Positions 9,415 to 17,423 of a stretch of 64,000 nt of DNA are shown piece by piece. The position numbers and the translations under genes are program-made. The DNA is taken from assembly GCA_963819735.1 (NCBI GenBank), contig CAWFXC010000005.1:558001-622000 (forward strand), in the 5' to 3' direction. This DNA is from CAWFXC01 sp963819735. GTDB taxonomy: Bacteria; Actinomycetota; Acidimicrobiia; IMCC26256; DASPTH01. The notes below the pieces were generated by a model. The model searched no databases, was not told where the DNA came from, and was given only the letters and a program-made list of their open reading frames with translations. Every line of letters begins with the position of its first letter. The stretch's first letter is position 1.

Positions 9415-9769
9415 CGGTGGCGTCGTCGAGCACGATCTCGACGCGATCGTTGTAGAAGGACATGAGGCCGGTGATCGCGACCATCTCGGGGATGGGATCG
9501 GCGTAGCTCCACACGAGATCGGAGTGCTGCTCGCCTTCGACCTCGAGCGTCCAGTAGGACGCATCGCCCTTGAACGGGCAATTGGTGCTCGTGTCGGTGC
9601 CGACGAGCAGGTCGGTGCGGACGTGTTCGCGCGGGAAGTAGTAGCGGGGCGGGAGCGAGCCCTCGTGCAGGACGCGGGTCTGCGTGGACTCGGCCACGAC
9701 GACGCCGCCGACCTTCACCCGGACGGTTCCGGGTACGTCGGTGACGGTGATGCGGTGGGCGCTGGTCAT
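9401..9769 (-). CDS. DUF427 domain protein
   Basis: 122 residues from ATG 9769. The DUF427 pattern is clear: RVKVGGVVVAESTQTRVLHE, then LPPRYYFPREHV, then NCPFKGDASYW, ending in an FYNDRVEIVLD strand. The family has a small beta-tent fold of unknown function, common in actinobacteria and fungi. The start overlaps the stop of the Rpf-like gene as ATGA, so the two are probably co-transcribed. A longer in-frame start at 9805 would sit inside the upstream gene and is less likely. Confidence 0.85.
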   Translation of the reverse strand: MTSAHRITVTDVPGTVRVKVGGVVVAESTQTRVLHEGSLPPRYYFPREHVRTDLLVGTDTSTNCPFKGDASYWTLEVEGEQHSDLVWSYADPIPEMVAITGLMSFYNDRVEIVLDDATVTAR

Positions 9770-10776
9770 GGGCACGAACCTCCCCAGGGGCCCATGCCCT
9801 CCCACTGGTAGAGGGTCCAGGCCATCTCGTCCTGATCGTAGGACGTTGCCGAGTTGGCGGGGACGCCGACGAGATCGGCGCGGCCGGAGTGGCTCGCGGT
9901 GACGTTCCAGGTGGCCTGCAGGAATTGATAGGCGCCGAGGTAGGGGCCGGAGGAGTTCACCGCGCCGTAGTTCCCGCTGCTCTCCCGGTTGCGCACGCAG
10001 GTGAGGAAGGGATCGTCGTGGTGGGGGCTCGTACCACCCGTTCCGCTGTAGCTCGGCGGCGGTGGGGGCGCGGCGGCGACCGGGGCCGCGGTCGTGGTGG
10101 TGGGCGCGGCGGCGGCGACGCTGCTCTTCGGAACGGTCGTGGTGGCCGCGGCCACCTGGGCGGCGGCGGTGGCCGCGGCGGTGGCTTGTTCGGCCTGCTC
10201 GGCGCGGGCGAGCTTGCTGTCGATCTCGGCGCCCTGGTCGCGCAGCGAGGCCAGCGCGGCGGCTTCGGCCTGCCGGGTGGTCTCGAGCGCGTCCTGCTGC
10301 ATGCGCAGGTCGTGGGTCGCGTTGTGCAGCTTGGTGAACGTCGCCTCGTCGCGTGCGTTCACGTGGTCGATGAGGTGGGCGCGACGCGCGGCGTCGACCG
10401 AGTTCGTGCCGTCGATCAGAACCGACAGCTGGATGCCCGACGTGCGATAGGCCACGATCGCACGCGCTTTGGCGTCGGCGCGTGCCTTGCGCGCGGCGGC
10501 CGACAGCTCACGAACCACCTGCTCGTCGCGGGTGATCTGGGCGTCGAGGGTTTGGAACTTCGTGAGCGCGTCGAAGTAGCGGTTCGCGAGCGCGTCGGCC
10601 TCGGCCCGCAGCGCGGTCGCGCTGCCGTCGCTCGTGGCCTGCGAGCTGACCTCCGCCGACGCGAACGGCGCGCTCGCGACCGCGGCGACGGCGAGGCCGA
10701 CGACGACCGCGATCACGGCGACCGGTCCGAGCACGTGCGACGCCGCCGGACGACGGGGAGTCGATCGATGGCGCAA
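9766..10776 (-). CDS. Rpf-like secreted cell-wall hydrolase with coiled coil
   Basis: 336 residues from TTG 10776, supported by a GAGGAGG ribosome site just upstream. A hydrophobic export segment (about residues 17-40) is followed by a long Ala/Glu/Arg coiled coil (~55-200) and a Pro/Ala/Thr linker. The C-terminal transglycosylase-like domain (~255-336) contains CVRNRESSGNYG and YLGAYQFLQATWN, the resuscitation-promoting-factor signature with catalytic Glu in RNRESSG (~264). It probably cleaves peptidoglycan during growth or division. The coiled coil plus lytic domain resembles RipA/CwlO-style arrangements. The 220-bp leader is described separately. Confidence 0.85.
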   Translation of the reverse strand: MRHRSTPRRPAASHVLGPVAVIAVVVGLAVAAVASAPFASAEVSSQATSDGSATALRAEADALANRYFDALTKFQTLDAQITRDEQVVRELSAAARKARADAKARAIVAYRTSGIQLSVLIDGTNSVDAARRAHLIDHVNARDEATFTKLHNATHDLRMQQDALETTRQAEAAALASLRDQGAEIDSKLARAEQAEQATAAATAAAQVAAATTTVPKSSVAAAAPTTTTAAPVAAAPPPPPSYSGTGGTSPHHDDPFLTCVRNRESSGNYGAVNSSGPYLGAYQFLQATWNVTASHSGRADLVGVPANSATSYDQDEMAWTLYQWEGMGPWGGSCP

Positions 10777-10996
10777 ACTCGTGCGTCCTCCTCGGGGCCG
10801 TGATCGGGGTCCCGGACGGGACGCTCGCGACTCAACCCTGCGGGCGTGCGGAATCCCGTCACGCTAGCGGCCGGGCTACCGCCCCGCTCGGGTCGGGGCT
10901 GCTCGAGGAGCCGCTCAGGGGCCGATCGGGGCCGTCGGGAGCCCCGATATCGGCCGTTCTCCCTGGTCAGGGGCGTGTTCGGTAGCGTGGGCCGGA
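10777..10996. promoter_or_regulatory. Divergent intergenic region with strong hairpin
   Basis: 220 bp between the Rpf-like gene (minus) and aat (plus), so both promoters should lie here. A near-perfect hairpin occupies 10920-10955: GGCCGAT pairs with ATCGGCC, CGGGG with CCCCG, with a 2-base bulge and a ~10-base loop. A shorter CCCTG/CAGGG inverted repeat follows near 10960. Rpf-like genes of actinobacteria often have c-di-AMP (ydaO) riboswitch leaders. I do not see a convincing consensus for that class here, so the region is called only as a structured leader. Confidence 0.4.
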
Positions 10997-11677
10997 GTGC
11001 CCACCGAGCCCCCGCCGAGCCGTTGGATCCTGCCGCCGGCCGACAATGTGGCCGACGCCGAGATCGCCGGGGTCGGTGGCGACCTGGCGCCGGGAACGCT
11101 GCTGGCCGCCTACCGCCAGGGGTTGTTCCCGATGCGCCTGCGGCCCCGGGGCCCGATCGGATGGTGGTCGCCCGACCCCCGCGGCATCATCCCGATCGAC
11201 GGGCTGCGCGTGAGCCGGTCGCTGCGGCGTTCGTGCCGGCGGTTCGACGTGAAGGTGGACACCGCGTTCGAGCAGGTGATGCGCGGCTGTGCCGACCCGC
11301 GTCGTCCGCACGGTTGGATCGACAAGAAGTTCATCGCCGCGTACACCGAGTTGCACCACCTCGGATGGGCGCACAGCGTCGAGACGTGGCAGACCGACGC
11401 CGAGGGCGAGAGCGCGTTGGTCGGCGGGCTCTACGGCGTCGCCATCGGCAGTCTGTTCGCGGCGGAGTCGAAGTTCCATCGCGTTGCCGACGCGTCGAAG
11501 GTCGCGCTGGTGGGATTGGTCGAGTTGCTGCAATCGGGTGGGGCGACATTGCTCGACGTGCAGTGGACGACGCCTCACCTGCTGTCACTCGGCGCGGTCG
11601 ACGTGCCGCGCGCGGAGTATCTCGACCGTCTCGCCGACGCCATCGCACGCGCACCGATGACGACGTTCGTCGGGTGA
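10997..11677 (+). CDS. aat: Leucyl/phenylalanyl-tRNA--protein transferase
   Basis: 226 residues from GTG 10997. Transfers Leu or Phe from aminoacyl-tRNA to N-terminal Arg/Lys of proteins, marking them for ClpS/ClpAP or ClpCP degradation by the N-end rule. Family motifs: AYRQGLFPM (residues ~39-47), GWWSPDPRGIIP (~55-66), then HGWIDKKFIAAYTELHHLGWAHSVE and GGLYGVAIGSLFAAESKFH. The length is normal. It is followed closely by the ArsC-like gene on the same strand. Confidence 0.93.
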   Translation: MPTEPPPSRWILPPADNVADAEIAGVGGDLAPGTLLAAYRQGLFPMRLRPRGPIGWWSPDPRGIIPIDGLRVSRSLRRSCRRFDVKVDTAFEQVMRGCADPRRPHGWIDKKFIAAYTELHHLGWAHSVETWQTDAEGESALVGGLYGVAIGSLFAAESKFHRVADASKVALVGLVELLQSGGATLLDVQWTTPHLLSLGAVDVPRAEYLDRLADAIARAPMTTFVG

Positions 11678-11699
11678 GCGTCGGGGTAGCCTGCGCGCC

Positions 11700-12053
11700 A
11701 TGGAAACCATGCAGGTGTACTTCAACCCGAGTTGCAGCAAGGCCCGTGGTGCGGTCGAGATCCTCCGCGACAAAGGGGTCGAGCTCGACATCGTGGAGTA
11801 CCTGAAGCAGCACCCCACGCGGGCTGATCTCGAGCGGATCGTCGACGCGATCCCCGACCCGCCGGCGGCGTTGGTGCGCAAGGACAAGCGCTTCGCCGAG
11901 CTGGGCCTCTCCGTCGCCGACTACCAGACGAAGGCGCAGGTGGTTGCGGTGCTGCTCGAGTACCCCGAGCTCATGGAACGCCCGGTCGTGTTCCGCGGTG
12001 ATCGCGCGGTGATCGCGCGTCCGAGCGAGAAGGTGCTCGAACTTCTCGACTGA
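11700..12053 (+). CDS. ArsC/Spx-family arsenate reductase-like protein
   Basis: 117 residues. Thioredoxin-fold ArsC family: Cys12 in NPSCSKARG is the active-site Cys, and VEYLKQHPTRADLERI and RPVVFRGDRAVIARP match the glutaredoxin-linked arsenate reductase family. The usual ArsC Arg triad is only partly recognisable, so a YffB-like redox role is also possible. No arsenic-resistance genes are nearby. It starts 22 bp after aat and ends flush with the convergent MmpL gene (stops at 12053 and 12054). Confidence 0.82.
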   Translation: METMQVYFNPSCSKARGAVEILRDKGVELDIVEYLKQHPTRADLERIVDAIPDPPAALVRKDKRFAELGLSVADYQTKAQVVAVLLEYPELMERPVVFRGDRAVIARPSEKVLELLD

Positions 12054-14294
12054 CTAGACCCCGCTCGACACCGGCTCGCGTACCGGCTCCACCTCGGGCG
12101 TCGGCTTCGGGCCGTCGCCCTCGATGTCGATGCGGGGCAGGAAGTCGAGCCACTTCGGGAACCACCAGTTGGCGTCGCCGAGGATCTCCATGATCGACGG
12201 CACGAGCATCATGCGCACGATGGTCGCGTCGACGAGCACCGCGAACGCGAGCCCGAGGCCGAACATCTTCACTTCGGGCGAGTAGTTGGCCACGAACGCG
12301 CCGAACACGAAGATCATGATCAGCGCGGCCGACGTGATGACGCGCGCGGTGCGCGAGAGCCCGCGCACGACGGCGAGCCGGGTGTTCCCGGTGTTGTCGT
12401 ACTCCTCGCGGATGCGGGTGAGTAGGAACACCTGGTAGTCCATCGAGAGTCCGAAGAGGACGGCGAACATCATCATCGGGATGAACGCCACGATGGGCAC
12501 CGTGCCCTGCAGCCCGATCAGGCCCTTCATCCACCCCCACTGGAACACCGCGACGGTGGCGCCGTAGGCGGCCGCGACCGACAGCAGGTTCATGGCGGCC
12601 GCGGTGAGCGGGACGAGCACGGAGTGGAACACCAGCATCAGCAGGATGAACGACAGGAAGACGACCGCGGCGATGAAGTACGGCAGGCGGTCGCTGATCC
12701 GGTTGCCGATGTCGATGAACGTCGCGGTCTGACCGCCGACGTACGCCGTGGCCCCGCTCGTGCCGACCGCCGCCGGGATCACGTCGTTGCGCAACGTGCC
12801 GACGAGGTCTGCGGTCTGGGCGCTGTCGGGGGAGGACGACGGCAGGACGCCGATCTCGGCCACCGTCTTGTCCGGGCTGAGCCGGGGCGGCAGCACCGAC
12901 TGCACGCCCGCGGTCTTGGAGATGGCTGACGTGATGTCGGCGAGCACGGCGTCGTCGCCGGCCGACGGCAGCGCGACCACGACGAGCAGTGGCCCGTTCG
13001 TGCCCGGCCCGAAGCCGTCGGCGATGAGGTCGTAGGCCTGTCGTTGCGTCGCCGACTTCGGGAGGTTGCCGTCGTCGGACTGCCCCAGCCGCATCGACAG
13101 CACCGGGAGGGCGAGCACGATCAGGATGGTGATGCCGAGGATCGCAAACGGCCACGCGTGCTTCGCCACCAGCGTGGCCCAACGCTCCCAGACGCTGGCG
13201 CGGGGGGAGATGGCGTCGTCGCCGCCCGCGGCGGCGGCCGCGGCCTGGGCCCGATCCGGATGGTGGATGAGGCTCGGTACCTTCCAGCGGTCGATGCCCT
13301 TGCCCACGAGCCCGATGACCGCGGGAAGCAGGGTGAGCGCGGCCAGCATCATCACCGCCACGACGACCGCGGCCATGTAGCCCAGCTTGGCGACGTAGGG
13401 GATGCCGGCGATGGCGAGGCCGCAGATCGCGATGACCACCGTTGTGCCGGCGAAGAGCACTGCCGATCCGGCCGTCGCCACGGAACGACCCGTGGCGGCT
13501 TCGGTGTCCATGCCCGCGGCGCGGTTCTCGCGGTAGCGGGTGACGATGAACAACGAGTAGTCGATGCCCACGCCGAGACCGATCATCGTGGCGAGGGTCG
13601 GCGCAAGGGTGCCGATCTCGGTGACTGCAGCGAAGATGTTGATGATCGCGATGCCGACGCCGAGGCCGAGCAGCGCGGTGAGGATCGGCAGCCCCATCGC
13701 GACCACCGAGCCGAACGCGAACAGCAGGATGATGACCGCGGCGAGGAGACCGATGAGATCGGCGTTGCCCTCGGGCGGACGATCGGCGTAGTCGACGACC
13801 TCGCCGCCGTAGGCCACCTTGGCGCCGGCCTGACGCGCCGACGCGGTCGCATCCTGGAGTTGAGCGAACGTGTTGCTCGGGAGCTTCTGCGCCTGGGTGT
13901 CGTACTGCACGGTGACGAGCGCGATCTTGCCGTCCTTCGAGATCAGCGCGTTGCCGAACGGCCCGAATGGATCGCTGACGCTGGTGACGTGCGGGATCTT
14001 CTCGAGCGCGGCGACGCTGGCGGTGATCCCCGCGGCGACAGCCGGACTCTTGATGCCATCAGCGGCCTGGAACACGACGGTGGCGCTGTCGCCCGACGCG
14101 GTCGGGAACTGCTGCTCGAGGAGGTCGAGCGCCTGCTGCGACTGTGCGCCCGGGATGCGGAAGTTGTCGGTGGTCTTGCCGTCGAGGCCGATCGCGAGCG
14201 CGACGACCACGAACACCGCCACCACCCACGCACCGATGAACCACCAGTGGTGGCGCGCCGCGCGTCTCCCCAGTCGGTCGAGCAGTCCGGACAC
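12054..14294 (-). CDS. MmpL/RND-family transporter
   Basis: 746 residues from GTG 14294 with an AAGGGG ribosome site. Two repeats, each with one helix, a large extracytoplasmic loop and a five-helix bundle. Hallmark segments: GLGVGIDYSLFIVTRYREN in the first half and FGLSMDYQVFLLTRIREEY in the second, the proton-relay Asp-Tyr pairs of MmpL proteins. The second periplasmic loop contains the GGQTATFIDI signature. Actinobacterial MmpLs export lipids or siderophores; here the divergent neighbour is an acyl-ACP thioesterase, so a lipid substrate is plausible but unproven. Confidence 0.92.
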   Translation of the reverse strand: MSGLLDRLGRRAARHHWWFIGAWVVAVFVVVALAIGLDGKTTDNFRIPGAQSQQALDLLEQQFPTASGDSATVVFQAADGIKSPAVAAGITASVAALEKIPHVTSVSDPFGPFGNALISKDGKIALVTVQYDTQAQKLPSNTFAQLQDATASARQAGAKVAYGGEVVDYADRPPEGNADLIGLLAAVIILLFAFGSVVAMGLPILTALLGLGVGIAIINIFAAVTEIGTLAPTLATMIGLGVGIDYSLFIVTRYRENRAAGMDTEAATGRSVATAGSAVLFAGTTVVIAICGLAIAGIPYVAKLGYMAAVVVAVMMLAALTLLPAVIGLVGKGIDRWKVPSLIHHPDRAQAAAAAAGGDDAISPRASVWERWATLVAKHAWPFAILGITILIVLALPVLSMRLGQSDDGNLPKSATQRQAYDLIADGFGPGTNGPLLVVVALPSAGDDAVLADITSAISKTAGVQSVLPPRLSPDKTVAEIGVLPSSSPDSAQTADLVGTLRNDVIPAAVGTSGATAYVGGQTATFIDIGNRISDRLPYFIAAVVFLSFILLMLVFHSVLVPLTAAAMNLLSVAAAYGATVAVFQWGWMKGLIGLQGTVPIVAFIPMMMFAVLFGLSMDYQVFLLTRIREEYDNTGNTRLAVVRGLSRTARVITSAALIMIFVFGAFVANYSPEVKMFGLGLAFAVLVDATIVRMMLVPSIMEILGDANWWFPKWLDFLPRIDIEGDGPKPTPEVEPVREPVSSGV

Positions 14295-14492
14295 GGTCGC
14301 CCCTTGGTAGATAGCCGGTGTGCAAAGCCGGCGTTGCCAGCCGAATTGTCCCCGTCTATGTCCTTCGACCGCCGGAGAGGGGGGCTTGACCGCTCTCTCG
14401 GCCCTCGCCAGGCCGATTCCGGGCCGATGACGCCGGTGAGGATACGCCTGCGCGACCATGGCCCGGGGGACACGTCGGAGGAGGAGCGGGGA

Positions 14493-15323
14493 GTGCCGGT
14501 CGAGTACGTCGCTGCACCCATACACGGGCGCGTCTACCGCACCAGCCGGCGGGTGTACCTCGGCGACGTGGATCGTGGCGCCCACCTCCGGCTGGAGGCG
14601 CTGGCCCGTTTCCTCCAGGACACCGCGACCGACGACGTCGACGACGTCGGGATCCCCGACCGCGGTGGGGTGTGGGTGGTGCGCCGGGTCAACCTCGAGA
14701 TCACCGCGCGGCCTCGCTATCTCGATCGCGTCGGGCTCGAGACGTTCTGCAGCGGTATCGGCCCACGGTGGGCCGAGCGCCGCACCACGATGCTCGGTGC
14801 CGACGGGCCCCTGGTGGAGGCGGCCGCCATCTGGGTGTTCATCGACGGTGCGGGCGGGCGGCCGCTCCCACTCGACGACGACTTCGAGCAGTTCTACGCC
14901 GAAGCGGCGGGCGGTCGCCGGGTCAGCGGCCGCCTGGAGCATCCGCGCCCCGCCGAGGGAGTCGCGACGCGGCCGTGGCCGGTGCGGGAGAGCGACTTCG
15001 ACATCCTCGACCACATCAACAACGCGCGCTATCTGGAAGCGATCGAGGACGAGCTGGCGCGACGGCTCCCGAACCGGTCGGTGGTGCGCGCGAGCATCGA
15101 GTACCGGGGGGCGGTCGAGCGCCGCGACACCGTCGAGCTCGCGGCCGAGGTGGTCGGGCCGGTGGGTGACGGCGCCGGTGACGGTGGGGACGGTGAGCGG
15201 CAGCTGACTGTGTGGCTCCTGGCCGGCGGCGAGGTCCGGATGTCGGCGGTGGTCACGACGGTCCCGAGTCCGCGGCCCATGCAGCGGCGGGGGTCACCGA
15301 CCGAACGGGCACCGGTCGCGTAG
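14493..15323 (+). CDS. Acyl-ACP thioesterase (FatA-like)
   Basis: 276 residues from GTG 14493, chosen because GGAGGAGGAG lies just upstream; ATG 14427 would add 22 residues without a ribosome site. Double hot-dog fold: the first module (~10-140) has VYLGDVDRGAHLRLEALARFLQDTATDD, and the second has WPVRESDFDILDHINNARYLEAIED. The latter carries the catalytic Asp-x-Asn-x-His pattern of plant-type Fat thioesterases (N-N-A-R-Y-L-E). It releases fatty acid from acyl-ACP. It opens an operon with the epimerase, aminotransferase and glycosyltransferase, hinting at an acylated sugar product. Confidence 0.86.
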   Translation: MPVEYVAAPIHGRVYRTSRRVYLGDVDRGAHLRLEALARFLQDTATDDVDDVGIPDRGGVWVVRRVNLEITARPRYLDRVGLETFCSGIGPRWAERRTTMLGADGPLVEAAAIWVFIDGAGGRPLPLDDDFEQFYAEAAGGRRVSGRLEHPRPAEGVATRPWPVRESDFDILDHINNARYLEAIEDELARRLPNRSVVRASIEYRGAVERRDTVELAAEVVGPVGDGAGDGGDGERQLTVWLLAGGEVRMSAVVTTVPSPRPMQRRGSPTERAPVA

Positions 15324-15324
15324 G

Positions 15325-16383
15325 CTGATCAGCGCTCTGGACCCCTTCTTCCGCGATGCCCTCGCCGGGCGCCGGTGCCTCGTCACCGGAGGACTCGGAT
15401 TCATCGGATCGAACCTGGCGCTGGCCCTTGCCGACCTCGGCGCGCAGGTGACGGTCCTCGACTCGCGCGTGGAGCGCCACGGCGCGAATCCGTGCAACCT
15501 GGTTCCCGGCCTGGGTGCGGCCCCGTCGCCGGGTGCGGCGGGCGTGGGTGCGGGTGCGGGCATCACGGTGATCGAGGCCGATCTCGGTGACGTCGGGCGC
15601 GACGACCTCCGCCGCGCCGCGATCGAGGCCGAGATGATCTTCAACCTCGCGGGGCAGGTGAGCCACGTCGACTCGATGGACGATCCGCTCTTCGACCTGG
15701 GGGTGAACACCACGAGCCAGTTCGCGTTCCTCGAGCTCCTGCGCAAGGAGAACGCCGACGCGCGCGTCGTCTACACGTCGACCCGTCAGATCTTCGGCAA
15801 GCCGCGGTACCTCCCGGTCGACGAAGAGCACCCGGTCGCGCCGGTCGACGTCAACGGGATCACGAAGTACGCGACCGAACAGCTCCACCTCCTGTATCAC
15901 GACGTGTACGGCCTGCGGTCGTCCGCGGTCCGCCTCACGAACGTGTTCGGCCCGCGTCAGCGTGTGCGCGACGACCTACAGGGCTTCCTGCCGATCTTCG
16001 TGCGCCTCGCACTCGCCGACGACGTGATCGCGGTGTTCGGCGACGGCGCGCAGCAGCGCGACTGTCTCTACGTCGACGACGTCGTCGAGTGTCTGTTGCT
16101 CGCCGCGATCACCGACGACGCCGCGGGGGAGATCTTCAACGTCGGCAACGACGAGCGGCTCTCGCTCAGCGAGATTGCCGACGCGGTCGTGCTCGCCGCC
16201 GGCACCGGTCGGGTGGAGCACGTGCCGTGGCCCCCGGATCGCGACGCGATCGACATCGGCTCGTACTTCGGTGACTCGTCGAAGGCGAAGCGCATGCTCT
16301 CGTGGGAGCCGCGCACGTCGTTCGCCGAAGGCATCGAGCGCACGATCGCGTTCTACCGCGCGCGTTCGCAGTGGTATTTGTGA
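15325..16383 (+). CDS. NAD-dependent nucleotide-sugar epimerase/dehydratase (extended SDR)
   Basis: About 352 residues. The Rossmann motif TGGLGFIGS is at ~23-31, then YTSTRQIFG, RLTNVFGPRQRV and RDCLYVDDVV, as in GalE/RmlB-like enzymes. Two oddities. The Tyr of the usual YxxxK is Asn: the region reads VDVNGITKYATE, a variant I believe is typical of one subfamily. Also, no ATG, GTG or TTG exists in frame between an upstream stop (15205) and the Rossmann motif, so the start must be CTG (15325 or 15337), or an ATG at 15356 followed by a one-base slip. The 3' end overlaps the aminotransferase as GTGA. Confidence 0.82.
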   Translation: MISALDPFFRDALAGRRCLVTGGLGFIGSNLALALADLGAQVTVLDSRVERHGANPCNLVPGLGAAPSPGAAGVGAGAGITVIEADLGDVGRDDLRRAAIEAEMIFNLAGQVSHVDSMDDPLFDLGVNTTSQFAFLELLRKENADARVVYTSTRQIFGKPRYLPVDEEHPVAPVDVNGITKYATEQLHLLYHDVYGLRSSAVRLTNVFGPRQRVRDDLQGFLPIFVRLALADDVIAVFGDGAQQRDCLYVDDVVECLLLAAITDDAAGEIFNVGNDERLSLSEIADAVVLAAGTGRVEHVPWPPDRDAIDIGSYFGDSSKAKRMLSWEPRTSFAEGIERTIAFYRARSQWYL

Positions 16384-17423
16384 CGGAAGCCGAGTCGCGC
16401 ATCCCGGTCGTCGATCTGGCCCGCCGCGCGGCATCACTCGAGCCGGAGCTCTCGGAAGCGGTGGCGCGGGTGGCTCGTTCCGGCACCTATCTGTTCGGCC
16501 CCGAGCTCGACGCGTTCGAGGCCGAGTTCGCCGAGTTCACCGGCCGCCGCTACGCGGTAGGTGTCGCGTCGGGCACCGATGCGCTCCGCCTCTCACTGCT
16601 CGCGCTCGGGGTGGGCCCGGGCGACGAGGTCATCGTGCCCGCGTTCACCGCGGTGCCCACTGCGGCGGCCGTGTGCGCGACCGGGGCGACGCCGGTGTTC
16701 GTCGACGTCGATCCCGACACCGCGGCCATCGACCACGCGGCCGCGGCCGACGCGGTGAGCAAACGCACGCGCGCGGTGATCCCGGTACACCTCTACGGTC
16801 GTCCGACCGCGTTGCCCGAGCTCGGCGTTCCCGTCGTCGAAGATGCCGCGCAGGCGCACGGTGCGCTCGACCCGCGGTCGGGGTCGGCGGCCGCGGCCTA
16901 CAGCTTCTATCCCACGAAGAACCTGGGCGGAGTCGGCGACGGCGGCGCGGTCGTGACCGACGACGCCGAGCTCGCGGCGACGGTGCGGTTGTTGCGCGCG
17001 CACGGCGTCACCGAGGGCTACGTGCACACCCGCATCGCGACGAACGCGCGGCTGTCGGACATCGCGGCGGCCGCGTTGCGTGTCGGCCTCCGCGGGCTCG
17101 AAGCCGGGAACCGGCGCCGACGTGAGATCGCGAGCTGCTACCGCGCCGCCGCGCCTCACCTCCGGTGGCAGGCGGCGCACGAACGGCACGTGTACCACTT
17201 GTGCGTGGCCCGGGTCACCGACCGCGAGACCTTTCGGGATCGGGTTCCCTTCGGAACGGGCGTGCACTATCCGCTCGCGTTGACGCAACAGCCCGCCTAC
17301 CTGCACTTCGTCCGCGCCGCGTGCCCGGTGGCGGAGTCGTGGGCCGCGGAGTGCGTATCGTTCCCGTGCTTCCCCGAGTTGACCGACGACGAGATCGAGG
17401 CGGTGTGTCGAGCGATCCCGTGA
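16380..17423 (+). CDS. DegT/DnrJ/EryC1/StrS-family sugar aminotransferase
   Basis: 347 residues from GTG 16380, overlapping the epimerase stop by 4 bp. PLP-dependent enzyme that aminates keto-sugars on nucleotide carriers. Visible motifs: SGTYLFGPELDAFEAEFA, GVASGTDALRLSLLALG, VPAFTAVPTA, VVEDAAQAHGA (cofactor Asp) and YPTKNLGGVGDGGAV with the Schiff-base Lys at about 180. A truly catalytic member is expected because the Lys is present. With the epimerase and glycosyltransferase it should supply an amino-deoxy sugar. Confidence 0.92.
   Translation: MTEAESRIPVVDLARRAASLEPELSEAVARVARSGTYLFGPELDAFEAEFAEFTGRRYAVGVASGTDALRLSLLALGVGPGDEVIVPAFTAVPTAAAVCATGATPVFVDVDPDTAAIDHAAAADAVSKRTRAVIPVHLYGRPTALPELGVPVVEDAAQAHGALDPRSGSAAAAYSFYPTKNLGGVGDGGAVVTDDAELAATVRLLRAHGVTEGYVHTRIATNARLSDIAAAALRVGLRGLEAGNRRRREIASCYRAAAPHLRWQAAHERHVYHLCVARVTDRETFRDRVPFGTGVHYPLALTQQPAYLHFVRAACPVAESWAAECVSFPCFPELTDDEIEAVCRAIP

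Noticed and set aside
10777..10996. c-di-AMP (ydaO-type) riboswitch
   Set aside because: Position upstream of an Rpf-like gene is right, and short matches such as CGGAATCCCGTC appear on one strand, but the GGGUGAAU core and the remaining consensus are not visible in a coherent order.
14295..14492. A promoter built on TTGACC near 14390 for the thioesterase
   Set aside because: A -35-like TTGACC is present but no acceptable -10 follows at 16-18 bases; left unannotated.
12054..15323. Very long open frames running antisense through the MmpL and thioesterase genes
   Set aside because: High GC leaves few stops in any frame. The translated products are Arg/Pro/Ala-rich with no domains, whereas the opposite or neighbouring frames encode clear families.
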